From a virus, in the IMG/VR virus record IMGVR_UViG_3300020436_000015, positions 1 to 55,142 of that record: a stretch of DNA of 55,142 nucleotides; one strand, given 5' to 3'. Both the position numbers and the translations under genes were made by a program. How positions within the stretch are numbered: position 1 is the first letter of the stretch; every line of letters starts with the position of its first letter. Positions 34,613-40,967 of this stretch are shown here, piece by piece. A model generated the notes under the pieces. It saw only the letters and a list, made by a program, of their open reading frames with translations, made no database searches and was not told the origin of the DNA.

Positions 34613-35077
34613 ATGGACACCATGGTTAGCAAGCTAGTGAAAGTCATCAAGGGGCTTTCGGATGTACAAGTAGAAGAGTTGCGTGGCGGTCTCGGGTGGG
34701 ACATACCAACCCACATACCCAAGGCCAAGCGTAGTGGTTACAAGCCTCGCAAGTCCAACAGGGATTGGTGGATTCGCGTGGTTGACCAGTGGGTTGCGTC
34801 AGAGAAGGGCATCAAGTGCTTCGGGGGCGGCAAGCCATGCTGGATAGACAAAGACAACACGGGCGAACTGAACGGGCAGGTCGTCATCATCGCCAACAAG
34901 CGCGACAAAGAGAACCCGATGTATGCCGTCTGCCAGCACAGGGTTGGGTCTGCCACTGATCTTGGCGGAATACACTTCCACAACTTCGAGATGTTGTTTC
35001 ACGGAACCAAGTTCTCCGAGTTGAGCGAGTGGATGGTTGCCAACAAGAGCCATGTCAGCTTCGAGGTGAAGTCATGA
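34613..35077 (+). CDS. Hypothetical protein (154 aa)
   Basis: This soluble protein has a helical N-terminus (LVKVIKGLSDVQVEELRGGL), a basic linker (KAKRSGYKPRKSNRD), and a beta-rich C-terminal half with GGGKPCWIDKDNTGELNGQV. GGAGAG precedes the ATG. Its stop overlaps the next start (ATGA). No family recognised. Confidence 0.6.
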   Translation: MDTMVSKLVKVIKGLSDVQVEELRGGLGWDIPTHIPKAKRSGYKPRKSNRDWWIRVVDQWVASEKGIKCFGGGKPCWIDKDNTGELNGQVVIIANKRDKENPMYAVCQHRVGSATDLGGIHFHNFEMLFHGTKFSELSEWMVANKSHVSFEVKS

Positions 35078-36069
35078 AGCGGCCAGACGCAAGCATCATC
35101 AGACGCGCCCTCAAAAGAGGGCGCTTGGTTGTGGGAGACACGACCAAACTAGGTGAGGCTATCAAGCTGGGTCTCGATCTTCCGCTCATGTCTTTCACGG
35201 GCAAGGACTTCAAAGACACAGACACCTTCGCCTTCTCAGATTCCCACCCGGAAACCGCACTCAACGAGCCTGTCTTTGACGAATGGGTTATCCACTACGA
35301 GCAGGACATGACGCTTGAGGTCAGAAGCCGTGGCCGTAGCTTCTGGAACTCCAAACACGCAGACAGACAGGAACATGTCAACGCAGAGGTCTGGACTTGC
35401 TTCCTCGATCCCATGCACCCGTTTCTCAAGACGCTGGAGAACTACCCACAAACGATTGATGAGCACATCGCAGGATTTGCCAGATCACACAACGGGGTAG
35501 TGATACCGGAGACGATCAAGTTTGCGACCATGATCCTTGAATACAAGGGCGAGCCTCTGACATACATCTGGCAGGGTTGGACAGCGATGACCGGAGACAG
35601 ACACATTGTCGCCATGAACACAGAAGGCGCAGAGTCGGCTTGGGGGAATCAGATAGACGGGCTTACGCAGTGGGCTATGAACACCACGATTCACTGCTTT
35701 GGTATCTGGTCTTACTGCAAGTACGGAGACAAGCACATGGTTGAGGTTGTGCCTGCCAACCCGAAGTCCAAGCAAGCCAAGCGCAGTGCGGTCAACAGGT
35801 CGCGCCCATGGAACACCGCCGCAGGGCCGCACATCTTGTTCTTGGACAGGATGCCGACGACCCAATCCGGCGGAGCCACGGGGACAGGGACTAGCCCCAA
35901 GCCGCACCGTAGACGTGGACACTGGAAGACGTTGCGACATCCCAAGTACAGGCATCACCCGCAGTACCAAAAGCAGATATACGTGAAGCCAAGTTTTGTG
36001 GGGCCAAGGCAAGTAACTTACGAAGGGAATATCTACAGGCTCGTTGAGCCACTGGAGGATGAAGTATGA
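35074..36069 (+). CDS. Conserved mobile-element hypothetical protein (331 aa)
   Basis: The ATG at 35074 overlaps the previous stop. The N-terminal two thirds are mixed alpha/beta without a motif I can name. The C-terminus has a strongly basic segment (SPKPHRRRGHWKTLRHPKYR) followed by QIYVKPSFVGPRQVTYEG. This RGHWRTLRHPR...VKPSFVG ending is familiar from uncharacterised phage and plasmid proteins. Nucleic-acid binding by the tail is plausible. It is coupled to the next small gene by ATGA. Confidence 0.65.
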   Translation: MKRPDASIIRRALKRGRLVVGDTTKLGEAIKLGLDLPLMSFTGKDFKDTDTFAFSDSHPETALNEPVFDEWVIHYEQDMTLEVRSRGRSFWNSKHADRQEHVNAEVWTCFLDPMHPFLKTLENYPQTIDEHIAGFARSHNGVVIPETIKFATMILEYKGEPLTYIWQGWTAMTGDRHIVAMNTEGAESAWGNQIDGLTQWAMNTTIHCFGIWSYCKYGDKHMVEVVPANPKSKQAKRSAVNRSRPWNTAAGPHILFLDRMPTTQSGGATGTGTSPKPHRRRGHWKTLRHPKYRHHPQYQKQIYVKPSFVGPRQVTYEGNIYRLVEPLEDEV

Positions 36070-36236
36070 AATTTGAAGTTACAGTAGAGCATAGCTACTA
36101 CACGACCTATCTAGTTGAGGCTGACTCAGCAGAGGAAGCCGCAAAAGATTGGGAGTTCGGTGAGGCGCAAGGCGATCCGGTTCTTGGAATCTCCCCTGCG
36201 CTAGTTGTCAACGTCATTGAGGAGAGTGAAGTATGA
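36066..36236 (+). CDS. Small acidic protein (56 aa)
   Basis: The protein reads like a short alpha/beta fold: FEVTVEHSYYTTYLVEADSA then EEAAKDWEFGEAQGDPVLG. It overlaps both neighbours by four bases (ATGA at each end). It resembles, in its strand-helix opening with an EADSAEEA turn, the start of the next protein (HFVLAESEEDANARF), so the two may be distant paralogues. Confidence 0.65.
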   Translation: MKFEVTVEHSYYTTYLVEADSAEEAAKDWEFGEAQGDPVLGISPALVVNVIEESEV

Positions 36237-36505
36237 GCGAAAGACAGGTTTACCAAGTAACCAGAATGTACAGCGTGGCAGAGATACACTTTGTCTTAGC
36301 TGAGTCTGAAGAAGACGCCAACGCGAGATTTGATGCTGGCTGTGGCGAGAAGTACAAGGAGTATGATGGCGACTACGAAGGCCCGAACCTGACTGAAGAG
36401 TGGGGTACGCTGGAGGACTTTAGCTGTCACATGGGTTCTGATTGGGAAGACGATTTGATTGAGTCATGGGGGAACTATTCATGCAAACGAAAGCGACGTG
36501 CGTGA
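36233..36505 (+). CDS. Small acidic hypothetical protein (90 aa)
   Basis: The protein is acidic with a strand-helix start (YQVTRMYSVAEIHFVLAESE, EDANARF) and a Glu/Asp/Trp-rich end before a basic tip (CKRKRRA). It is coupled to the preceding gene by ATGA and overlaps the next by 25 bases. Function unknown. Confidence 0.6.
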   Translation: MSERQVYQVTRMYSVAEIHFVLAESEEDANARFDAGCGEKYKEYDGDYEGPNLTEEWGTLEDFSCHMGSDWEDDLIESWGNYSCKRKRRA

Positions 36506-36684
36506 TCTGTGGCGGCACAGATGAGATGGGAGAGAACGGTCTTGGGAACAACCCGTACCCCGTGAGTGACGAGGGCAGATGTTGTGACCTGTGCAACACC
36601 TTGTACGTGATACCGCAGAGGATGGAGGACTTGCTCAACAAGCGGATCGCAGAAAAAACCCCCACGCCTTCCGGCGCGGGGTAA
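36481..36684 (+). CDS. Small zinc-ribbon protein (67 aa)
   Basis: Two Cys pairs (CVICGG and CDLCN, preceded by another Cys) flank GENGLGNNPYPVSDEGRC, a pattern I know from many phage and bacterial small zinc proteins. GGGGGAA lies upstream of the chosen ATG; the in-frame ATG at 36466 is less well placed. The end of the gene forms the arm of a GC hairpin. The role is unknown. Confidence 0.65.
   Translation: MQTKATCVICGGTDEMGENGLGNNPYPVSDEGRCCDLCNTLYVIPQRMEDLLNKRIAEKTPTPSGAG
36660..36681 (+). terminator. GC hairpin at end of accessory operon
   Basis: CCCC-A-CGCC pairs with GGCG-C-GGGG around TTCC, at the very end of the zinc-ribbon gene. No long T-run follows (TAACTTT), so termination may be weak. 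Confidence 0.5.
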
Positions 36685-36768
36685 CTTTAGGAGGATAAAC
36701 ACCTAAACACACACACCAGAAACAAGGGAGTCCATGGTGTGAGATAAGTGTACTCCTATCCCCGCCTG

Positions 36769-36805
36769 TTGCAAGCGCCTCACGGCTTGTATAATATGTT
36801 AGACA
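36769..36805 (+). promoter_or_regulatory. Integrase promoter with operator
   Basis: TTGCAA (36769-36774) and a perfect TATAAT (36790-36795) are 15 bases apart; a TGTTGC/17-base reading is also possible. The -10 is embedded in an imperfect palindrome TTGTATAA-TATG-TTAGACAA (36787-36806), the second copy of the 18-bp operator-like core. It lies 124 bases before the integrase ATG in an otherwise gene-free stretch (36685-36929). Confidence 0.65.
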
Positions 36806-36929
36806 AGTGGGTACGGCTCTTTTCTCTGTGGAGCCTCAACCGGATGCTTGGGACATGCGAATCCTGTCACCCTGCCCACCCTAACAACGACAACAAAGCA
36901 GTGTTCCACGTAGAACACCGGAGGATAAA

Positions 36930-37943
36930 ATGCTAAAGCTGAAGTACATCCACTCGACGTGGTGGATTGTCGGTACTGTGCGCGTCAACGGCCAGACCAA
37001 ACGAGTACGCCGCAACACAACCATGAAGAAGAACGAGAAGCGAGTTGCGAACGCGCTTCTTCTTGAGTGCATAGACGAGAAGACAGAGCAGATACGTGGT
37101 AATAATCATGTGAGTCCCAAGGTGGTGACCCAGAAGGTCGAGGACATTGTGCGCTTGTATTTGCGTAGACCGGACTCACCCACGGGAACCGATGCCAGCT
37201 TTCTCGTGAATCACTTCATGGAGAGATACAAAGGGCGCAGTGTCTTCGACCTTCGGGCCGATGAGATTATATGCTGGCTCTACGGGTCAGGCAATTCTGC
37301 CGGAACCATCAAGCGAAAGATCACATCCATAAACTCATGCCTTAACTTTGCGAGGAAGGCGGGGATACCTGTGCCAGAAGTAAACCTGTCTAAGCCAGTA
37401 GTAAACGACGAGCGGGAGCGATGGCTCACCGACGAGGAGCGCGACCGCCTTTTGGCGGCGTGCGACGAGGAGCTAAGGCCGATCATTACGTTCCTGTTTT
37501 TCACGGGCGTCCGGTTGGGCGAGGCCAAGGCGCTGACGTGGCAATACGTGCAGGAAGACTGCGTTTTGATTGCGTCTATCAAGGGCAACAGAAGAAAGTT
37601 TTTTCGCTCTGTCCCGCTTCACGCAAGGGCCAAGCAGGCGATGGGCCAGAGGAACGACAGCAACACATTCGTTTTTTCTGAGGCAGATGGTACTGTCTGG
37701 GGTGCGCGTCTCTGGAAATTGTTCAACGAGGCATGCGAGCGCGCAGGCATCGAGGACTTTAGACCGCACGATGCCAGACATACGTTTGCGTCTAGGCTGA
37801 TGCAGGAAGGCGCAGGAATTGAGAACGTCCAAGCGTTGCTTGGGCATAGGAATTTGAATATGACGATGCGGTATGCACATCACGCACCGTCACAATTAAA
37901 GGGTGCTGTCGATCTATTGGGAGACGACAACACGACGGGCTAG
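36930..37943 (+). CDS. int: Tyrosine recombinase / phage integrase
   Basis: The protein has 337 residues. The N-terminal ~70 include an arm-type DNA-binding segment (WWIVGTVRVNGQTKRVRRNT). A core-binding SAM-like domain spans ~75-150. The catalytic domain spans ~165-325, with Arg195 (TGVRLGEAK), a Lys in the hairpin near 219, His280 and Arg283 (RPHDARHTF), His306 (LGHRN) and nucleophile Tyr315 (MRYAHH). All active-site residues are present, so it should integrate or excise the phage chromosome. CGGAGG precedes the ATG. The attachment site is probably in the adjacent gene-free stretch, but it was not proved. Confidence 0.93.
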   Translation: MLKLKYIHSTWWIVGTVRVNGQTKRVRRNTTMKKNEKRVANALLLECIDEKTEQIRGNNHVSPKVVTQKVEDIVRLYLRRPDSPTGTDASFLVNHFMERYKGRSVFDLRADEIICWLYGSGNSAGTIKRKITSINSCLNFARKAGIPVPEVNLSKPVVNDERERWLTDEERDRLLAACDEELRPIITFLFFTGVRLGEAKALTWQYVQEDCVLIASIKGNRRKFFRSVPLHARAKQAMGQRNDSNTFVFSEADGTVWGARLWKLFNEACERAGIEDFRPHDARHTFASRLMQEGAGIENVQALLGHRNLNMTMRYAHHAPSQLKGAVDLLGDDNTTG

Positions 37944-37947
37944 CGAT

Positions 37948-38202
37948 ATGAGAGTAAGCGAGAACAAAGATAAGGCAGAACTTAGAAGGCAGTTGGAAGA
38001 GGAGGTTCAAGACTTCCTAAATAAAGGTGGCGAGATAAATAAAGTTGAGGTCGGCTCCACGGGCCAGAATGCTATGAAGGTTCCCTTCATGAAACGCAAC
38101 CCAACGAGGGGAGTGAATAAAAAGTTTGATGAGGTTGATAAAAAGAAGAGTGTGTTCGAGGAACTGATGGGAATGTTAGGGGGGAAGAATGAAAAAGATT
38201 AA
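37948..38202 (+). CDS. Small charged protein after integrase (84 aa)
   Basis: This highly charged helical protein (NKDKAELRRQLEEEVQDFLN) has a basic middle (KVPFMKRNPTRGVNKKFDEV) and a Gly-rich end. It starts four bases after the integrase stop and overlaps the next gene by 14 bases. A similar small protein with a FMKRNPTRGxNK word occurs in other phages, but I cannot name a function. Confidence 0.6.
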   Translation: MRVSENKDKAELRRQLEEEVQDFLNKGGEINKVEVGSTGQNAMKVPFMKRNPTRGVNKKFDEVDKKKSVFEELMGMLGGKNEKD

Positions 38203-38413
38203 CTTCACCCTAGACAACAGGGTTCACATATCGCCGGAAGACTTGAGGCAGATGACTTGGATTTGCGATCAGGTTATCGACACGGTACTTGCCTTGAAGA
38301 GCAAAGATAGAAGGGCCACGGCCAGTATATTTTGCGAGGCTCTGGCTGACTTCATGATTGACATGAAAATATCCGTAGCGGAAGCGGCCAAGGAAGATGC
38401 ACAGGATTCCTGA
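38189..38413 (+). CDS. Small helical protein (74 aa)
   Basis: The protein begins with a short strand (MKKINFTLDNRVHISPEDLR) and then two long helices (DQVIDTVLALKSKDRRATAS, EALADFMIDMKISVAEAAKE). It overlaps genes on both sides. It could be a partner of the winged-helix protein that follows. Family unknown. Confidence 0.6.
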   Translation: MKKINFTLDNRVHISPEDLRQMTWICDQVIDTVLALKSKDRRATASIFCEALADFMIDMKISVAEAAKEDAQDS

Positions 38414-38651
38414 GAGAGACATCAGGTCTATGATTCTGTTCTATCGCTTGTGCGATATGAACGGAGGACAGCCGCAAAGGCTGGCCGACATCTCAAAGGC
38501 TCTGTCTCTGAGCACAGCCAGTGTGAGCAGGCTGTTGTCTAAGTATTCTAAGATCGGCCTGTCTTTGAGAACCCCGGAGGGATTTTGTCCGGGGTCGAAC
38601 AAAGACAAGTACTTAGACAGATGGCTTAACGGCGGCGTCGGCCACCAGTAG
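38397..38651 (+). CDS. Winged-helix DNA-binding protein candidate (84 aa)
   Basis: A helix-turn-helix is readable at ~24-55: QPQRLADISKALSLSTASVS and RLLSKYSKIGLS, with the recognition helix around STASVSRLLSKY. The pattern is that of MarR/GntR-like small winged helices. It starts inside the previous gene and ends by overlapping a convergent gene by 26 bases. It may control excision or the lysogeny choice, given its place after the integrase, but this is inference. Confidence 0.6.
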   Translation: MHRIPERDIRSMILFYRLCDMNGGQPQRLADISKALSLSTASVSRLLSKYSKIGLSLRTPEGFCPGSNKDKYLDRWLNGGVGHQ

Positions 38652-38865
38652 TTACGACGTTAGCAAACTGACTGCTTGTCATAGCATTGGAATCGCCAGA
38701 CAGCGGAGACGATTTCACGTCTGCGTTGGAACCAAAGATTGTGGACGTGTTTGACGCGGCCACCATGTTTGAGTTCTGTCTGCCGAACACAGGGCGCATA
38801 CCACTGGTAGCTTGAGACGCGCCAAAGACGAGACCCCTACCCTTTTTGCTGTCGTATACTGCCAT
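38626..38865 (-). CDS. Hypothetical low-complexity protein (79 aa)
   Basis: The protein is rich in Ser, Asn, Gly and Thr (SQATSGMRPVFGRQNSNMVA, NTSTIFGSNADVKSSPLSGD) and ends in a basic tip GGRRRR. Its start is coupled (TAATG) to the 33-residue frame upstream. A structural or disordered adaptor role is possible. No family recognised. Confidence 0.55.
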   Translation of the reverse strand: MAVYDSKKGRGLVFGASQATSGMRPVFGRQNSNMVAASNTSTIFGSNADVKSSPLSGDSNAMTSSQFANVVTTGGRRRR

Positions 38866-38966
38866 TACCTAGTGCGCTTTCTTACTGGCGCTTTCTTTAG
38901 CTTGGCAGACCGTTTCATACTCGGTTTGACCATAGCCTTCTTCATCGACTTTTTCTTTCCACGCAT
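38865..38966 (-). CDS. Tiny basic protein (33 aa) nested in a neighbour's end
   Basis: The protein (MRGKKKSMKKAMVKPSMKRS then AKLKKAPVRKRTR) lies almost wholly inside the 3' end of the 204-residue gene, in another frame. Support comes from AAGGAG eight bases before the ATG, the TAATG coupling with the following gene, and the likeness in composition to the tiny basic cassette at 17 kb. Confidence 0.6.
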   Translation of the reverse strand: MRGKKKSMKKAMVKPSMKRSAKLKKAPVRKRTR

Positions 38967-39483
38967 TTCTAACTCTCCTTCGATTGGCGAAATACAAAGT
39001 GTCCTCTTCGTCGAACCTATCATAATAGCCAGTTTTTTCTAGGCTCTGAGAGGCGTCATCTAACTCCGATAATGATTGCACAAGAACGACAACAAAGTCG
39101 TCCTCTATTTCCGAAACATACTCTGGGACACCCTCACTTTCTGGCGAGTCTGGGTGGAAGCCCATCAGCCAGACGCCAAAGTGGTTTTCGTTTTGCCTGT
39201 CTATCCAGTTCTCCAATTCCTTTGCGGACAAGTTTTCAAACTCGATCAAGCAACAGACGTGTATTGTGTTTGAGTAACCAGAGACAGGCATCTTCCCTTT
39301 GATCTGTGACACCTCCTCCAGATCATCTATCACATGGATAAACACCAATCCCTCCGACCACGCTGTCTTTGCGTATGGGCAGGGCGGCAGGCCAGCGTAG
39401 AAATCGCTAGGCCTTTCAAGGACATCAAGCGACCACTTGCGTAGGTCGCGCATCACCCTCGCGGCATTCAGTTTTCTTGTCAT
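38869..39483 (-). CDS. Conserved phage hypothetical protein (204 aa)
   Basis: The N-terminus (ARVMRDLRKWSLDVLERPSD then FYAGLPPCPYAKTAWSEG) belongs to a family I recall from marine cyanophages and pelagiphages, with a conserved LPPCPYAK word that could be a Cys-containing active or metal site. A mixed alpha/beta middle (FIHVIDDLEEV, HVCCLIEFEN) and acidic stretches follow. It overlaps the upstream nuclease by 59 bases. Function unknown. Confidence 0.65.
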   Translation of the reverse strand: MTRKLNAARVMRDLRKWSLDVLERPSDFYAGLPPCPYAKTAWSEGLVFIHVIDDLEEVSQIKGKMPVSGYSNTIHVCCLIEFENLSAKELENWIDRQNENHFGVWLMGFHPDSPESEGVPEYVSEIEDDFVVVLVQSLSELDDASQSLEKTGYYDRFDEEDTLYFANRRRVRNAWKEKVDEEGYGQTEYETVCQAKESASKKAH

Positions 39484-39850
39484 TCGATAACCCCTCCCTC
39501 TTGAGAAAGTACTCGTAGAAGAAAAGGAAGGCGTCCAGACGCAAGAGGCAAAGACTGTCTCCTGTGCTCATTCTGTTTCTTCGGTTAATTACGATTGGCG
39601 CGTCTTCGTGAGCGCCAGACATATCTTGGTTTCTTTCTGCTTGGGCCAAGGCGTCATGGAAGTTAAGGCGCTCTACCCGCTTTGCCTCTACGAACAGATA
39701 TGGAGTGCCAACTAGGTCTGCTCCGCCATGGCTGGTCAGGTTTCCGCCCCCAGACAGGGGTGCTCGGAAGCTGTCTAGGCCAGTATGTTCATTGATGTAA
39801 GCGGCCAGTTCCCGTTCGTAGTTGTCGCCCTTATTTTTTTGCCTGCTCAA
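39425..39850 (-). CDS. Holliday-junction-resolvase-like PD-(D/E)XK nuclease
   Basis: The protein has 141 residues. The N-terminus (NKGDNYERELAAYINEHTGL), RAPLSGGG and the catalytic set Glu12, Asp45 (HGGADLVG), Glu55 and Lys57 (LFVEAKRVE) match small HJR/RecU-like restriction-fold nucleases that cut branched DNA. The start is TTG at 39850, overlapping the previous stop (TTGA); the next ATG would remove the active site. It probably resolves recombination or replication junctions before packaging. Confidence 0.75.
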   Translation of the reverse strand: MSRQKNKGDNYERELAAYINEHTGLDSFRAPLSGGGNLTSHGGADLVGTPYLFVEAKRVERLNFHDALAQAERNQDMSGAHEDAPIVINRRNRMSTGDSLCLLRLDAFLFFYEYFLKREGLSNDKKTECREGDARPTQVVA

Positions 39851-40146
39851 TCGTCATACCCCATCTCCCTTCTGCAATCGAGACAGAAGAAATAATTCTT
39901 TGGTCTAGGCTTTGTATCTTTGCACGTCATACAGGGGCGAGTCCACAGCTTAGATGGTTCATCGCGCTTGACTTGGTATTTTGCGCCGTCGAAGTCCTGT
40001 AGCCCTTCCCGAACGAGGATTCTTTTGAGCGTGTCTACGCAACAGCCAACCTTGTCTGCAAGCTCGCTGTAGGGGAGTGTGCTGTGATTTTTTTTGAGCC
40101 AGCACAAGCTCTCATCTGTGACATTCACAGTCTTGGGCATAGGCAA
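39847..40146 (-). CDS. HTH and zinc-ribbon protein (99 aa)
   Basis: The N-terminal half has a helix-turn-helix pattern (STLPYSELADKVGCCVDTLK, RILVREGL). The C-terminal third has two Cys pairs (CMTCKD and CLDCRREMGYDD), a zinc ribbon. It is the first gene of the leftward group and starts 29 bases from the divergent 41-residue gene. A transcriptional regulator of this small block is plausible. Confidence 0.65.
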   Translation of the reverse strand: MPMPKTVNVTDESLCWLKKNHSTLPYSELADKVGCCVDTLKRILVREGLQDFDGAKYQVKRDEPSKLWTRPCMTCKDTKPRPKNYFFCLDCRREMGYDD

Positions 40147-40174
40147 TCACCGAGTTTTTACGGAAGATACACAC

Positions 40175-40300
40175 ATGTGTAGCTTTTGGCTACACGCAAA
40201 GACAGGTATTTACTTTTACACCCCAGACCGATACACTCGCTTACGAGAACGAGTTCGTCGGTGCGGAGCACCGCCGAACGAGTTTCTCGGAAGTAAGTGA
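40175..40300 (+). CDS. Small basic protein (41 aa)
   Basis: The protein reads MCSFWLHAKTGIYFYTPDRY then TRLRERVRRCGAPPNEFLGS with a final Lys. GGAAGATACACACATG precedes it, the same leader style as the 27.6-28.5 kb genes. A hairpin (GTGTAGC/GCTACAC) covers the second to eighth codons and may limit initiation. The reading frame also contains long inverted repeats, so coding and structural roles overlap; translation is not certain. Confidence 0.45.
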   Translation: MCSFWLHAKTGIYFYTPDRYTRLRERVRRCGAPPNEFLGSK

Positions 40301-40357
40301 GTTGCACTCACTTATGTGAGCGGTGCGAACACGAGTGTATCGCCTGTTGTACAACAG
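40229..40357 (+). ncRNA. Nested inverted-repeat element (possible structured RNA or origin)
   Basis: An outer 11-bp perfect pair (CGATACACTCG 40229-40239, CGAGTGTATCG 40332-40342) encloses two hairpins. The first, 40240-40297, is long and imperfect, with a core GTTCG-T-CGGTGC-GGA-GCACCG-C-CGAAC (40253-40279). The second, 40295-40313, is AAGTGAGT-TGC-ACTCACTT. A 14-bp perfect palindrome CTGTTGTACAACAG (40344-40357) follows. The element bridges the 41-residue frame and the nuclease gene. It could be a replication origin, a recombination site or a structured leader RNA; the sequence does not decide between them. Confidence 0.5.
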
Positions 40358-40380
40358 AAGAATAGTCAAAAGTTTGGCGC

Positions 40381-40797
40381 ATGTACGAATACAAGATACA
40401 AGAAGTACGGAAGGTGATTGATGGTGATACAGTTCGTTGTGACGTTGATCTTGGTTTTGGTATTGTCCATCGTGGTAGTGGGCGTGGGGTCACTATTCGT
40501 CTTTCTGGAATTGATACTCCCGAGTCAAGAACAAGAGACAGAGAAGAAAAGAAGTACGGACTCGCCGCCAAGGAATTTGTCTACTACTTCCTCGCGCTTG
40601 GACTGACCAACGGCGAAGCAATCCTCAAAACATTTGAGCAAGACAAGTACGGGCGGTGGCTTGGAGACTTCAAGTGTGGAGACCAGTGGCTAACAGAAGC
40701 ATTGCTTGAGGCCCACCACGCAGTCCCGTATCACGGCAAATCAAAAGACGACATCAAAAAACTGCATCTCGCCAACCGAAAGATACTCAAGCTGTGA
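40381..40797 (+). CDS. Staphylococcal-nuclease-like (SNase) protein
   Basis: This 138-residue OB-fold nuclease candidate has VIDGDTVRCDVDLGFG (metal-binding Asp), TIRLSGIDTPESR (Arg40, Asp45, Thr46 and Glu48 equivalent to Arg35, Asp40, Thr41 and Glu43 of the staphylococcal enzyme) and KYGRWLGDF, whose Arg matches Arg87. All catalytic residues are present. There is no signal peptide, so it would act inside the cell, perhaps on host DNA or recombination intermediates. It is coupled to the next gene by a GTGA overlap. Confidence 0.85.
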   Translation: MYEYKIQEVRKVIDGDTVRCDVDLGFGIVHRGSGRGVTIRLSGIDTPESRTRDREEKKYGLAAKEFVYYFLALGLTNGEAILKTFEQDKYGRWLGDFKCGDQWLTEALLEAHHAVPYHGKSKDDIKKLHLANRKILKL

Positions 40798-40967
40798 CAG
40801 AAGAAGAACAACGACGACGCAACCGAGAGCTATACCCAGAGTTCGCCGCCTTTGTGGACGAGGTGAGGCGTGTCTTTGGTGACGACTGCGAAGTCGTTAG
40901 CCTAGAAATCAATCCTAAATTTCAAGCCACTCTCGAATCAGCCGGACAGGTCGAGATAAAGTCCTAG
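40794..40967 (+). CDS. Small hypothetical protein, GTG start (57 aa)
   Basis: The GTG start overlaps the nuclease stop (GTGA). The protein begins TEEEQRRRNRELYPEFAAFV and continues with DEVRRVFGDDCEVVSLEINP and a short C-terminus. It overlaps the convergent primase gene by 53 bases at its end. The coupling and even codon use support it; function unknown. Confidence 0.5.
   Translation: MTEEEQRRRNRELYPEFAAFVDEVRRVFGDDCEVVSLEINPKFQATLESAGQVEIKS

Noticed and set aside
36806-36885. tRNA-like gene (GTGGGTA near 36806 able to pair with TGCCCAC near 36874)
   Set aside because: The ends can pair, but there is no D-arm, no anticodon stem and the T-stem has a mismatch; the whole does not fold as a tRNA.
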